From the NCBI GenBank assembly GCA_009103225.1, contig RHPI01002836.1, positions 234,578-298,577 on the forward strand: DNA of 64,000 bases, given 5' to 3'. Source of the stretch: Chlorokybus atmophyticus. Lineage: Eukaryota; Streptophyta; Chlorokybophyceae; Chlorokybales; Chlorokybaceae. The notes below the pieces were generated by a model. That model worked only from the letters and a program-made list of their open reading frames with translations. It ran no database searches and was not told the DNA's origin. The translations under genes and the position numbers were made by a program. Below are positions 1 through 10,009 of the stretch, in pieces; position 1 is the first letter of the stretch, and each line of letters opens with the position of its first letter.

Positions 1-112
1 ACGCAAAAGGGCCTAATAAAGCTTTACCAAAGCCTTTATTAAGCCAGCAAAAAAGGCAAAGCAAGTGCTTTATGTACAATACAAAGTACAGGGAATGCTC
101 CAGGCTGTTACA
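1..112 (-). repeat. 3' LTR of gypsy A, partial
   Basis: Bases 1-112 match 7486-7594 almost exactly. On the minus strand the LTR begins TGTAACAGCC at position 112 and runs off the left edge. It is preceded (117-135) by a purine-rich tract that serves as the polypurine primer site. Confidence 0.9.
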
Positions 113-116
113 CCCC

Positions 117-1075
117 TTCCCCCCTTGGGGAGCTTTGTCCTCAAGCTGACGAGTGCCTCCTCTGGCTTTGTACTCCTGCAAAATCTGGTTGGCATTGGTG
201 AAGCTCTCCTCGGGTTCGTACGTAGCCTCGTGCATCGGATAGCCGCGCCACTTCACCAAGTACTTGCGCACACCTCCCATCAGCTTGTCCTTGATGATTG
301 CCTCCACCTCCCACTCAGCTTGGCCCTCACGAACCAAAACCTGAGGCGGACGGTGGCGGCTCCCCCTTGTAAGCTTTAAGGAGCGAGACATAAAAAACGG
401 GGTGCACGCGCATGGTATCGGGCAGCTCCAGCTTGTAGGCTTTGTCCGAGATGACCTTGATCACTTTGAAAGGTCCCAACCATTGCTCACTCAGCTTGCG
501 CACACCCGTAACCAGCTGCATGCTTTGTCGAGAGCATCACACGGTCACCCTCCGAAAAGACAATACGCTTGCGATGCACATCGGCGTATTGTTTTTGCCT
601 GTTTTGTGCCACAATCAGAGCCTCACGAGCTGCCTTGCTGATGTTTGCACACTTCGAGAAAGCCATCCACGGCCTCTACATCTGAACATTGCATGCTAGG
701 CGCCCATGCCATCAACGGCGTCAACGGATGTTGCCCATAGTTCATGAGAAAAGGTGTCACGCCCGTGCTTGCACTGTTGTGGTTGTTGATGGTAAACTCA
801 ATCAGCTCCAGCATGTCTCCCCAATTGTCTTGTCGGCTGTTCACATAGCACCGTAACATGTCCTCAACCACACGGTTGGTGCGTTCAGTTTGGCCGTCCG
901 TCTCGGGGTGGTATGCAATGCTGAACTTCAAGGTCGTGCCCAAAGCTGAATGGAGAGCCTTCCAAAAGTTTCCCGTGAACCGCGGGTCCCTATCACTTAC
1001 AATGCTCCTCGGGAGGCCATGAGAGCGCACCACATGCTTGATGAACAACTTGGCAGCCTCTGATATGCCTCTGAT
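117..1075 (-). pseudogene. Gypsy A integrase core, GPF module and chromodomain
   Basis: This is the C-terminal part of a chromovirus pol read on the minus strand. The integrase core is visible at 1048-623 (SDRDPRF with the second catalytic Asp, then HPETDGQTERTN with the catalytic Glu). The GPFKV module and HPVFYVSLLKAY follow at 521-330. A one-base shift near 350 leads into a chromodomain at about 320-130, with the KYLVKWRGYP and ATYEPEESF blocks. Such chromodomains guide integration to particular histone marks in chromoviruses. The upstream pol is missing in this orientation because the reading is interrupted at the inversion joint near 1075. The frame breaks make it non-functional as it stands. 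Confidence 0.85.
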
Positions 1076-1081
1076 ACGCAG

Positions 1082-1093
1082 TGGTATCGGAGC
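1082..1093 (+). other. Primer-binding site of the plus-strand gypsy A copy
   Basis: TGGTATCGGAGC resembles the common gypsy primer site complementary to the 3' end of initiator Met tRNA (TGGTATCAGAGC), with one difference. No LTR precedes it. The homology to the other copy begins only at the last bases of the LTR. Confidence 0.75.
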
Positions 1094-1167
1094 CCTTGGG
1101 AGGGTTGGGTTTCTTGTTTAAAGGGGATTTTAACTATATCTCTAGTGTGTGAGGTATTTTTCTGTTT

Positions 1168-2214
1168 ATGGACGTTATCATGGATGATGCATGTGTTGTG
1201 GAGCTTCAGCAAGTGCTGGTGGCTGCTCATGGGGAGCTGCAACGTGTTCAAGCATCTGCCCAAGCTCAAGCGGCACAATTTCAAGAAGTCTTGGCGCAAG
1301 CGCGTGCGGCTACGCCTATTGCTGCACCTGTGGCTCTTCCACCAGCCTCTCGTCACGTGAAAGTGCAAAAACCGAAGCCATTCAAGGGCCAGAGGGAAGG
1401 TGACTGCGTCGAGGAATGGGTGTTTGCTGTCTCTTCATGGTTGAAGCTTACCGAGGTACCCGTACATCTCCATGTCGATGTGGATGCTACTTTCTTTGAG
1501 GGAGCTGCACTTGTGTGGTGGCGTCATCGTTGTGCTCGTGTGGAAGCTGGTCTTGAGGTTCCCTTTATCACCGTGGCTGAGCTAGCCGTTGAGGTGACGA
1601 AACAGTTCGTACCGGTGCAAAGCATGAAGACGGCACGCGATCAGCTCTCTATACTTGTGCAAACGCAGTCCGTGATGGCCTATACCTCTGCGTTTCAGCG
1701 TCTTGTGCTCTCCATACCCAACATAACTGAGGAGGAGCAGCTGGACCGCTACACGCGCGGGTTGAAGACTCTTTGTCGCAAGGAAGTTCAGCTTCGTGAC
1801 GCCAAGTCTCTTGCGGAGGCCATTCGCATCGCCGAGCGTACGGACGTGTTGTATTTCAAGGGTACTGCCAAAGACACTGATCGTGGGCGCTTCACTCAAT
1901 CACGGGGAGGTTCGTATCGCTCATACACACCTTTTGGAGCTGCTTCGGGAGCTGCAACGGCTGCGGGGGCTGGCTCGGGACCTACACCAATGGAGTTGGG
2001 TGTTCTCCATGCTTCAAAGAGGGGTGTGAAGGGTCGGGAAGATGCCAAGGCAGTTCGGAAGTGTTGGGAGTGCTCTTTCACTGAACATATGCGCTCCAAC
2101 TGTCCCATCTTCAAGGCAAAGTCGGCTGCACATGCACGCAACGCGCGCGGTGGTGGACGTGTGAATACGGTGGAGGAGGAGATGTTGCAGTCGGGAAAGG
2201 GCTCACCTCAGTAG
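1168..2214 (+). CDS. gag: Gypsy A Gag
   Basis: This is a nucleocapsid precursor of 348 residues, open throughout. An Ala/Gln-rich N-terminal helix region (residues 5-50) precedes the retrotransposon Gag core (about 70-240, with the EEWVFAVSSWL and AALVWWRH blocks). A C-terminal zinc knuckle follows at about 302-315 (CWECSFTEHMRSNC, the CX2CX4HX4C pattern). The start is the first ATG after the primer site, 75 bases downstream. It ends in a short tail and TAG; the protease lies in the -1 frame and is reached through the slippery site at 2193. The minus-strand sister gag at 6791-5747 is about 95% similar by eye. Confidence 0.9.
   Translation: MDVIMDDACVVELQQVLVAAHGELQRVQASAQAQAAQFQEVLAQARAATPIAAPVALPPASRHVKVQKPKPFKGQREGDCVEEWVFAVSSWLKLTEVPVHLHVDVDATFFEGAALVWWRHRCARVEAGLEVPFITVAELAVEVTKQFVPVQSMKTARDQLSILVQTQSVMAYTSAFQRLVLSIPNITEEEQLDRYTRGLKTLCRKEVQLRDAKSLAEAIRIAERTDVLYFKGTAKDTDRGRFTQSRGGSYRSYTPFGAASGAATAAGAGSGPTPMELGVLHASKRGVKGREDAKAVRKCWECSFTEHMRSNCPIFKAKSAAHARNARGGGRVNTVEEEMLQSGKGSPQ
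2193..2199 (+). promoter_or_regulatory. Candidate -1 ribosomal frameshift heptamer between gag and protease
   Basis: In the gag frame the bases read G GGA AAG, the X XXY YYZ form of a -1 slippery site, five codons before the gag stop. A -1 shift continues directly into the protease frame. The sister copy has G GGA AAC at the same place. Confidence 0.6.
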
Positions 2215-2699
2215 CTAAGGAGGCTGCTGCTGGGGTTGAGATGGAGCCTCATTCTGATGTTGACAGCTCAGAGCCTTTCGTGGATGCGTCGGTGACTGTT
2301 GGCGGCATGTGCGGCGCAATGGCGACGCGGAACGGTGTGGTTCGTGTGCCCGACGAGGTGAGGCAGTTGCTGACAGTCACGACCATGATTCGTAAGGGTC
2401 ATGGGCCTTGGGTGGAGTGCAAATTGCTGATGGATAGTGGCGCGAACAGCAACTTCATGAATCGGGAGGTTGCGCGTCGACACAAGTGGCTCTCGTGGGC
2501 AAATGCCGGCTCCGTGACTCTCGCGGACAACCGTGCGCCAACCGGAGCTACGAAGCCGAGCAAAGAGCTTGAGGTCCACGTGGGGATGATGAAGGATAGC
2601 GTACGGTTTTGCTGCATCAAGCTCGGCAACGGCTTTGATGGCATTTTGGGGCTACCTTGGCTTTGGACACACAAGCCCGCCATTGGAGGAGGCGCCTAA
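2200..2699 (+). CDS. Gypsy A aspartic protease
   Basis: This is the retropepsin domain that cleaves the Gag-Pol polyprotein. The active site is LLMDSGANSNFMN (DSGA) at about 2428-2466, followed by the hydrophobic NGFDGILGLPWL block near the end, as usual for the family. The frame is -1 relative to gag, entered without its own required start; the first internal ATG is at 2241. It stops after PAIGGGA, and the RT frame is again -1 to it. The minus-strand sister stops at the same place, so the frame arrangement predates the duplication. Confidence 0.8.
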
Positions 2700-4543
2700 T
2701 TGCTGCCCCGGAAGGTGGTGGTATGGCTATGACTTGCTTGGGTGCTTCTTCCCGTGGTGAGTGTTTGATTCAAGAGCGTGTGAGCTGCGTCGCAGCTGCC
2801 AGCTATGCACCGCATGCGCGTGAGGTGCATGGCGTAAAGGCGTGCCAGCAAGATGCACAACAACATGCTTTTAGCTCAAGGGGGGAGGCTCCGGAGCTGG
2901 TGTCACAAGTTTCTGAGGCTGAGATGGAGCAGATCTGGTCCAGGAACGATGTGAAGGATGCATGGTTGTGTATGGTGCGTGACACACCGCCAAAGTCCGA
3001 TCCGAAGCTGGTCGGCACTGGTGTGGAGGGTTCAGAAGACCCTGAGATGCAGAAGTTGCTTGAAGAGTTCAAAGACATCATGGTGGACGGGTTACCATCT
3101 GGTTTGCCACCCACGCGCAGCGTTGATCACCATGTGGAGCTCGTTGAGGGCGTGCACAAGCCGCCGTACAGACCGGTGTACAAGTTGTCTTTGGCTGAGC
3201 TCGAGGAGACGGAGAGACAAATTGAGGACCTTCTGCAACGTGGATACATCAGGCCTAGCAAGTCTCCTTATGGTGCACCTATCTTGTTTGTGCGCAAGAA
3301 GAACGGAGCCTTGCGCATGTGCGTTGATTACCGGCCGCTCAACAACATCACGAAGAAGAATGTGTTTCCTTTGCCTCGCATCGATGAGTTGTTGGAGCAG
3401 CTAGAGGGTGCTGAGTTCTTCACAAGCTTGGCTAGCGGCTACCATCAGATCCGCGTAGCACCCGAGGACATTGAGAAAACGGCATTCACCACTCGCTATG
3501 GTCATTACGAGTGGTTGGTGATGTCGTTCGGAATGATCAACGCTCCGGCAACCTTTCAAACCTTGATGAACGGTGTCTTTGCTGATCTGATTGGCAAGGG
3601 TGTCCTCGTGTACCTCGATGACATTCTCGTGTACACGAAGAGCAAGAGAGAGCACATGGCGTTGCTACATGAGGTGATGCAGCGTCGACGTGCAAACAAG
3701 TTGTTCGCTCAGCTCAACAAGTGCCGTTTCTTGCTGCAAGAGGTAGAGTACCTCGGTCATCTTGTCTCCAAGCAAGGGATCAAGGCGGACCCTAACAAGA
3801 TTGCGGCGGTGCGCGATTGGACTGCCCCGAAGAATGTGAAGGATGTCATGTCGTTCCTAGGGCTGGCCGGCTATTATCGCAAGTTTGTGAAAGGCTTCTC
3901 GCACTTGGCATCACCATTGACGGCATTGTTGAAGAAGGGGGTGAGCTGGAGCTGGTCGGAGGCTGAAATGAAGGCGTTTTTTGACTTGAAATCGGCCTTA
4001 ACATCAGCACCCGTGCTGGTGCATCCCAACATGCAATTGCCCTTCGTGGTGGCGTGTGACGCTTCCGATAAGGCCGTCGGAGCTGTGTTGCAGCAAGATC
4101 ACGGCAACGGCTTGCAGCCGGTGGCAATTTTTAATAAGAAGTTGAGTGAAGCCGAGCTTAACTACCCCGTTCATGAGAAGGAATTGCTGGCGCAAGTGCT
4201 GGCGCTACGGCAATGGCGTTGTTTCCTTGAGGGCAAGCGCTTCACACTTGAAACGGACCACTTGCCAGTGAGGTTCCTTCAAACGCAGCCTCATCTCTTG
4301 CGGCGGCAAGCTCGTTGGCTCGAGTTCTTCCAACTCCTCGACTTCGAAGTCAAGTACAAGCCCGGCTATTCGAACAAGGTTGCGGACGCGTTGAGTCGGT
4401 ACCCCATTGCCATTGAAACGGTTGTACAAGTGCAGCCGGAGTGGGTGGACCAGATCCGAGCCTTGTTGCATGAGGACGCCGTCGGTAAGAAGGCTATCGA
4501 GGCGCTCGAGGACGGAACTGATCATGGCGGCCTTTGGGCTTAA
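2657..4543 (+). CDS. pol: Gypsy A reverse transcriptase and RNase H
   Basis: This long open frame carries a linker (to about 3090) and the RT domain (about 3150-3760, with LRMCVDYRPLN, the TSLASGYHQIRV block, SFGMINAPATFQ and the catalytic VYLDDILVY). The RT-RNase H connection follows (SFLGLAGYYRKF). RNase H runs at about 4000-4380, with ACDASDKAVGAVL, the NYPVHEKELLA Glu and LETDHLPVRF. YLDD replaces the commoner YVDD. In the palm block before HQIRV a Ser (TSLASGYHQ) stands where Asp (DL-SGYHQ) is expected, which would remove a catalytic carboxylate. The frame stops at 4543; the integrase zinc finger continues in another frame. Confidence 0.88.
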   Translation: MALDTQARHWRRRLIAAPEGGGMAMTCLGASSRGECLIQERVSCVAAASYAPHAREVHGVKACQQDAQQHAFSSRGEAPELVSQVSEAEMEQIWSRNDVKDAWLCMVRDTPPKSDPKLVGTGVEGSEDPEMQKLLEEFKDIMVDGLPSGLPPTRSVDHHVELVEGVHKPPYRPVYKLSLAELEETERQIEDLLQRGYIRPSKSPYGAPILFVRKKNGALRMCVDYRPLNNITKKNVFPLPRIDELLEQLEGAEFFTSLASGYHQIRVAPEDIEKTAFTTRYGHYEWLVMSFGMINAPATFQTLMNGVFADLIGKGVLVYLDDILVYTKSKREHMALLHEVMQRRRANKLFAQLNKCRFLLQEVEYLGHLVSKQGIKADPNKIAAVRDWTAPKNVKDVMSFLGLAGYYRKFVKGFSHLASPLTALLKKGVSWSWSEAEMKAFFDLKSALTSAPVLVHPNMQLPFVVACDASDKAVGAVLQQDHGNGLQPVAIFNKKLSEAELNYPVHEKELLAQVLALRQWRCFLEGKRFTLETDHLPVRFLQTQPHLLRRQARWLEFFQLLDFEVKYKPGYSNKVADALSRYPIAIETVVQVQPEWVDQIRALLHEDAVGKKAIEALEDGTDHGGLWA

Positions 4544-4826
4544 AGGACGGGCTGCTATGGCATGGGGATCGCATGTACATACCCAACATTGCGTACATGC
4601 GCGTGGAATTGATGAAGGAAGCACACGATGCGCCAATGGCTGGTCATCAAGGGCTCGAGCGGACGCTAGCCTTGTTGAAACAGCGATTTTTCTGGTCGGA
4701 GATGCATCGTGATGTTAAAGACTATGTGGCATTGTGCGACACTTGTCAAAGGGTAAAGGCGAGCAACCGACGAGCCAGCGGGCTGCTCCAACCGTTGCTG
4801 ATACCTTTGACGAAGGCTGATCGTAA
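4534..4826 (+). pseudogene. Gypsy A integrase H2C2 zinc finger, truncated
   Basis: After a one-base frame change the integrase N-terminal domain is readable: EAHDAPMAGHQG gives the His pair and CDTCQRVK the Cys pair (4620-4760). It ends abruptly at about 4826, where the sequence joins the antisense integrase-end piece. No catalytic core follows on this strand. Confidence 0.8.
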
Positions 4827-5240
4827 CCGAAGGCGGACGAGGTGGCGGCTCCCCCTTGTAAGCTTTAAGGAGCGTCCACCATGATGTCTTGAACTCTTCA
4901 AGCAACTTCTGCACCTCAGGGTCTTTTGAACCCTCTACACCAGTGCCGACCAGCTTCGGATCGGACTTTGGCGGTGTGTCACGCACCATACACAACCATG
5001 CGACCTTCACGTCGTTCCCGAACCAGATCTGCTCCATCTCAACCTTAGAAACTTGTGACACCAGCTCCGGAGCCTCCCCCCTCGAGCTAGAAGCATGATG
5101 TTGTGCATCTTGCTGGCACGCCTTCACGCCATGCACCTCACGCGCATGCGGTGCATTGCTGGCAGCTGCGACGCAGCTCACACGCTCCTAAATCAAACAC
5201 TCACTACGGGAAGAAGCACCCAAGCAAGTCATAGCCATAC
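4826..5240 (-). pseudogene. Gypsy A pol fragment on the minus strand, with internal deletion
   Basis: Read leftward from 5240 this matches 2770-3090 of the plus copy (the pol linker before RT). At about 4880 it jumps to a 55-base piece equal to 336-385 (LLKAYKGEPPP from the integrase end). RT, RNase H and the integrase core are missing between the two. This is one of the two joints of the inverted composite. Confidence 0.8.
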
Positions 5241-5261
5241 CACCACCTTCCGGGGCAGCAA

Positions 5262-5762
5262 TTAGGCGCCTCCTCCAATGGCGGGGTTGTGTGTCCAAAG
5301 CCAAGGTAGCCCCAACATGCCATCAAAGCCGTTGCCGAGCTCGATGCAGCAAAACCGTATGCTATCCTTCATCATCCCCACGTGGACTTCAAGCTCTTTG
5401 CTCAGCTTCGTAGCTCCGGTTGGTGCACGGCCGTCCGCGAGAGTCACAGAGCCGGCATTCGCCCACGAGAGCCACTTGTGTCGACGCGCAACCTCCCAAT
5501 TCATGAAGTTGCTGTTCGCGCCACTATCCACCAGCAATTTGCACTCCACCCAAGGCCCATGACCCTTACGAATCATGGCCGTGACTGTCAGCAACTGCCT
5601 CGCCTCGTCGGGCACACGATCCACACCGTTCCGTGTCGCCGTTGCGCCGCACATGCCGCCAACAGTCACCGAAGCATCCACGAAAGGCTCTGAGCTGTCA
5701 ACATCAGAATGAGGCTCCATTTCAACCCCAGCAGCAGCCTCCTTAGCTACTGAGGTGAGCCG
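5262..5762 (-). CDS. Gypsy A aspartic protease, minus-strand copy
   Basis: Sister of the plus-strand protease, with DSGANSNFMNWE and the GNGFDGMLGLPWLW block. It stops after the same PAIGGGA tail and is in the same -1 relation to its gag. Confidence 0.75.
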   Translation of the reverse strand, partial: RLTSVAKEAAAGVEMEPHSDVDSSEPFVDASVTVGGMCGATATRNGVDRVPDEARQLLTVTAMIRKGHGPWVECKLLVDSGANSNFMNWEVARRHKWLSWANAGSVTLADGRAPTGATKLSKELEVHVGMMKDSIRFCCIELGNGFDGMLGLPWLWTHNPAIGGGA

Positions 5763-6791
5763 TTTCCCGACTGCAACATCTCCTCCTCCACCGTATTCAC
5801 ACGTCCACCACCGCGCGCGTTGCGTGCATGTGCAGCCGACTTTGCCTTGAAGATGGGACAGTTGGAGCGCATATGTTCAGTGAAAGAGCACTCCCAACAC
5901 TTCCGAACTGCCTTGGCATCTTCCCGACCCTTCACACCCCTCTTTGAAGCATGGAGAACACCCAACTCCATTGGTGTAGGTCCCGAGCCAGCCCCCGCAG
6001 CCGTTGCAGCTCCCGAACCAGCTTCAAAAGGTGTGTATGAGCGATACGAACCTCCGTGATTGAGTGAAGCGCCCACAATCAGTGTCTTTGGCAGTACCCT
6101 TGAAATACAACACGTCCGTACGCTCGGCGATGCGAATGGCCTCCGCAAGAGACTTGGCGTCACGAAGCTGAACTTCCTTGCGACAAAGAGTCTTCAACCC
6201 GCGCGTGTAGCGGTCCAGCTGCTCCTCCTCAGTCATGTTGGGTATGGAGAGCACAAGACGCTGAAACGCAGAGGTATAGGCCATCACGGACTGCGTTGGC
6301 ACAAGTGTAGAAAGCTGATCGCGTGCCGTCTTCATGCTTTGCACCGGTACGAACTGTTTCTTCACCTCAGCGGCCAGCTCAGCCACGGTGACAAAGGGAA
6401 CCTCAAGACCAGCTTCCACACGAGCACAACGATGACGCCACCACACAAGTGCAGCTCCCTCAAAGAAAGTAGCATCCACATCGACATGGAGATGTGCGGG
6501 TACCTCGGTGAGCTTCAACCATGAAGAGACAGCAAACACCCATTCCTCGACGCAGTCACCATCCCTCTGGCCCTTGAATGGCTTCGGTTTTGGCACTTTC
6601 ACGTGACGAGAGGCTGGTGGAAGAGCCACAGGTGCAGCAATAGGCGTAGCCGCACGCGCTTGCGCCAAGACTTCTTGAAATTGTGCCGCTTGAGCTTGGG
6701 CAAATGCTTGAACACGTTGCAGCTCCTCATGAGCAGCCACCAGCACTTGCTGAAGGTCCACAACACGTGCATCATCCATGGTAGCGTCCAT
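5747..6791 (-). pseudogene. Gypsy A Gag, minus-strand copy, frameshifted
   Basis: This Gag is near-identical to the plus-strand one, including the zinc knuckle. A two-base loss at about 6055 (relative to the sister sequence) shifts the frame before the glycine/alanine-rich segment, so the frame splits into 6791-6024 and 6163-5747. Confidence 0.85.
5762..5768 (-). promoter_or_regulatory. Candidate -1 frameshift heptamer, minus-strand copy
   Basis: On the minus strand, G GGA AAC in the gag frame, a canonical -1 slippery heptamer, at the same place as in the plus-strand copy. Confidence 0.6.
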
Positions 6792-6865
6792 AAACAGAAT
6801 AATACCTCACACACCAGAGATATAGTAGAAATCCCCTTTAAACAAGAAACCCAACCCTTCCAAGG

Positions 6866-6877
6866 GCTCCGATACCA
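6866..6877 (-). other. Primer-binding site of the minus-strand gypsy A
   Basis: On the minus strand TGGTATCGGAGC starts one base after the end of the 5' LTR (6879). Confidence 0.8.
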
Positions 6878-6878
6878 C

Positions 6879-7594
6879 TGTAACGATGCTCGTGCTCACA
6901 CACAAGTCATACAACACATGTGTGTAGCTGAGCACTGTCTTCACACCGGAACCTTGCCTTCTCCCCACCGGGATTAGGGTTAGGGTTAGTGTTAGGGTTA
7001 GGGCGCTTGTTCCCGCGCACGCACGCACGCGTCGAGCACGCACACGCACACGAACACTACTACTTCCCACGCCAAGCAAGAACGCAGCAGTGTGCCTTGG
7101 ATCACGCCTCTCTCAAGCATACACCAGCATACTCACAGCAGAGAGCAAAAGCAAAGTTGGTATTACACTGGGGTTTTTCCTATTATACAAGCACAAGGAA
7201 ATAGCATCCTAATTAACAGGCAATTTATTCACTACCAAATCTAAAGGACGGGTCCAAGTGCAGGCTGCTGCCACTCGCATCGGCGCACTGTGCAGTCCGC
7301 GTCACATCATGCGCCTCTCGGCGTCACACGTCGGCCTCTGACTATGCAGTCCGCGTCACCTGGCACTGCACAGCGCGGGTCCAGTCAGCAACGACGTCAC
7401 TGCTGCCTGGCAGTAGGTCACGTCGCCGGCAGGCAGCTGCTACTGGGCTGGTCGCAGGAGAAGTCGCGCGCGGCAGCAGAGTTGACGCAAAAGGGCCTAA
7501 TAAAGCTTTACCAAAGCCTTTATTAAGCCAGCAAAAAAGGCAAAGCAAGTGCTTTATGTACAATAAAGTACAGGGAATGCTCCAGGCTGTTACA
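6879..7594 (-). repeat. 5' LTR of gypsy A
   Basis: A 716 bp LTR, TGTAACAG...CGTTACA, bounded by the primer site on one side. It contains the telomere-like run at 6973 and a GC-rich direct-repeat stretch (7270-7400, GCAGTCCGCGTCAC twice). Confidence 0.85.
6973..7003 (+). repeat. Interstitial TTAGGG repeats inside an LTR
   Basis: TTAGGG occurs four times with one TTAGTG unit in the middle. It lies within the gypsy A LTR, not at a chromosome end. Confidence 0.9.
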
Positions 7595-9160
7595 GGCCCC
7601 CACCGGCCCGCGAGTGACTCCCCTACCTTGGTTGAAAAAATTTACCAAGGCTTTGCTAGGAACTATCTTAGGCGCTTTGCCTATTGCTAGATCACTCTTT
7701 GCCCACTTAGATCACTTAAGATCAATTGGACGCTTGCTCTAGCAACCTCTCATGTACCCAACACTTTTCGTAAAGATAAAATCCTCCCATGGGCGTGGGT
7801 CGTGGCGGCGAGCGCATTGCGTGCGTCGCCGATGCCTTGGTTGATTTTTCGCGACATTTTGTCGCACATGAACTTTATATTAGTTCACTCGCGAACTAAT
7901 TTTAGTTCACTCTTTACTTAGCGGCTTCGGCCCCCTCTATGCCCTTTTTCATAGTTCATAGGTTTCAACATTAGTTCATGAGTGAACTAATTGTTAATTG
8001 TAGTTGAAACCAAAATCCCCCTTGTATTTTGCAACCGCCGTTTCCTTGCGTGCGGTCGCGGGAGGGTGCGCGGCACTACTTGCGTGCGCGCGAACCTCCC
8101 TAGCGGTGTGGGTCAAGGACTTAGCCGTTTTTACAACATTTGCTCCAACGGCCATGAACTAACTTTAGTTCACTAGTGAACCAACTGTAGTTCACTGAAC
8201 TAATTGGTTCATACATGATTCAACTTCGCCGCTAGGTAGTTCACTTCGTTTTCTAGGGTACTTGAACTATTTAATTCGCCTTTCGCAAACTCCATGTGAA
8301 CTATATTTAGTTCACTGTAGCAATTAATTCAGTGAAGTACTTTAGTTCACTTTTTGCGAATTCACTAACTCCTCATAATAGTTCACTCCTCAATGACTTA
8401 GTACCCTTTGTTTGATATAGCTAAGCCTAATTCCCCTTAAGTCAATGGCGAACTATGAACGTCGTAAGTGAACTAATCAGTTGATTCACTTTGGTTCACT
8501 TGTGAACTATTCTGTTAGTTCACTTGTGAACTAATTCCTTTTCTCGCGGATGGCTTCCCTACCTACTTGGGCGTGCCCGCGACTTTTCCAGTCGCGGGCC
8601 CGGCTCCCCCTTGAAATTATGGGCGCCGCAAATTGTTTGCGCGGCGCCCTTATTCGGTTATATCATTTATTTTCGGTTACTCGCTAATTCACTAATTAGC
8701 GATCTAAGTAGGTAGGTAGGTGGCGCGTTCTATTATCTTAGGTACATGTTTTCATGATTCAAATAGGCCGCCTTCAATGACCCCAAATGAACCTTATAAT
8801 TACACATGCTCTTTTTCATGATTTTTAAAGTGACCGAGCACCATACTCCGCATCACCCTACTATATCACAATATTCAAGTCAATGTGCTCTTATCTTCCT
8901 ATTCAATGTGCCCATACACATAATAACAAGGTAATTCCTAGTCCAACCACTTTAATTAGAAGCATTTACATGCATCCTAATTAGCCAGGTCTTTAATTAG
9001 CGATGTCACGCATTCATGTCAAAGCAAACACAATTACATGCATTCACAAAGCACTCATAACAAACCGAGATATAAACTCAGGTTTATTAAACTTTTGTCT
9101 TTCGCTAATTACACTTGGTTATACATTGTACATGGCTAGCTAAATAGCTATGCCGTAACA
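7595..9160 (-). repeat. Long LTR of an older gypsy element, truncated
   Basis: On the minus strand a purine tract (9176-9161) is followed by TGTTACGGCATAGC at 9160, the expected layout of polypurine tract plus LTR start downstream of an integrase. The LTR is at least 1.5 kb and ends where gypsy A begins (7594). I see no gene in it. 8600-9150 is AT-rich and featureless to my reading. Confidence 0.55.
7865..8535. repeat. Cluster of AGTTCAC/GTGAACT inverted pairs
   Basis: About twenty copies of AGTTCAC or its complement GTGAACT lie in under 700 bp, often as facing pairs with short spacers (for example around 7880-7910, 8170-8195 and 8500-8530). They could form hairpins or serve as protein-binding sites in the LTR. 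Confidence 0.75.
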
Positions 9161-9299
9161 ATGCTCCCCCTTTAGGTGTTGAGCGTCCCGCTCAACTTCA
9201 TCACTTCGCGTCCACGCGGAGTGTATACACGCTTCTTTCACCTACGAAACGCAAAGCATGATCAATACTTTGATAGGTTAAAACGCGTATTATTCTTCT

Positions 9300-9950
9300 A
9301 AAGGTGGATATCTTTTCAAGAAATGGACTACCTGGACTTCATTGTTGGGCCGCCGTGAGGTCTCTCCAATATTTCTTAATCAGGAGCGGACAATGCATGT
9401 CGGGTTCGTCAACCCATTCACACGCTTCCACCGGATGGCCCTTCTATTTCACAAAATAACTTGGAGATAGGTTGTCAGCTCGACCTCATACTCCCAATCT
9501 CCTTCAATAAGAATTGGGGGTGGTGGTGGTTGCACCGACCCATCTGAGCGACAATTTCTTATCGCCGAAGCATGGAAATTATTGTGCATTCTTAGGGCTG
9601 ATGGTAGTCTAATTCATAGCTTACCTCCCCTATCTGTTTTATTACCTTAAATGGTCCAAGCCATCGCGGTAACAAATTTCCGGACTCCATCTATTGTAGG
9701 AGCCAATGCACTTACATATTTTCCACTAAGTAGGACCTGTTGGCCCACTTAAAAAACGGCCTCTTCCCTATGAGCATCGGCATATTGGCGCATACGATTT
9801 GGGTAGCTTTCAATTATAAGGCCCTTGTGGCCTCATTTTGCACTTGCCCTAATCGATTGGCCAATATTTCGGCTGATGGGTTGACTCTTTTCTTTCCACC
9901 CATTTTTTCTACCATCGCTTCAATTGAACCTCAATTGAACCTTAATGAGT
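9300..9950 (-). pseudogene. Degenerate gypsy integrase end with chromodomain
   Basis: Conceptual reading of the minus strand, across several stops and shifts, gives an MRQYADAHREEAVF block, VGQQVLLSGKYVS, the GPFKVIKQIGEVSYEL module and chromodomain remnants (KGHPVEACEWVDEPDMHCP). Only short blocks survive, so the element is much older than its neighbours. Its LTR follows at 9160. Confidence 0.65.
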
Positions 9951-10009
9951 GGCGGCCTGTCCCAAGCCAAAAGGGAGTCATCCCCGTTCACACGGAATTT
10001 TTTTCAACG

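Larger units (their letters stand above)
1..7594 (-). mobile_element. Ty3/gypsy chromovirus A, composite of two copies in opposite orientation
   Basis: The outer element reads on the minus strand: 5' LTR 7594-6879, primer site, gag, protease, the first part of pol, then a jump at about 4880 to a short integrase-end piece (4826-4880). At the far end are integrase core, chromodomain, polypurine tract and the start of the 3' LTR (112-1). Between them, 1078-4826 is a plus-strand copy that starts exactly at the LTR/primer-site boundary and has gag, protease, RT, RNase H and the integrase zinc finger, but no LTR. What is seen is two inverted copies sharing one pair of LTRs. Autointegration, template switching during reverse transcription, nested insertion with deletion, or misassembly could each explain it. 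Confidence 0.85.

Noticed and set aside
65-699. Plus-strand frames at the left end
   Set aside because: They lie antisense to integrase and chromodomain coding that matches a known family.
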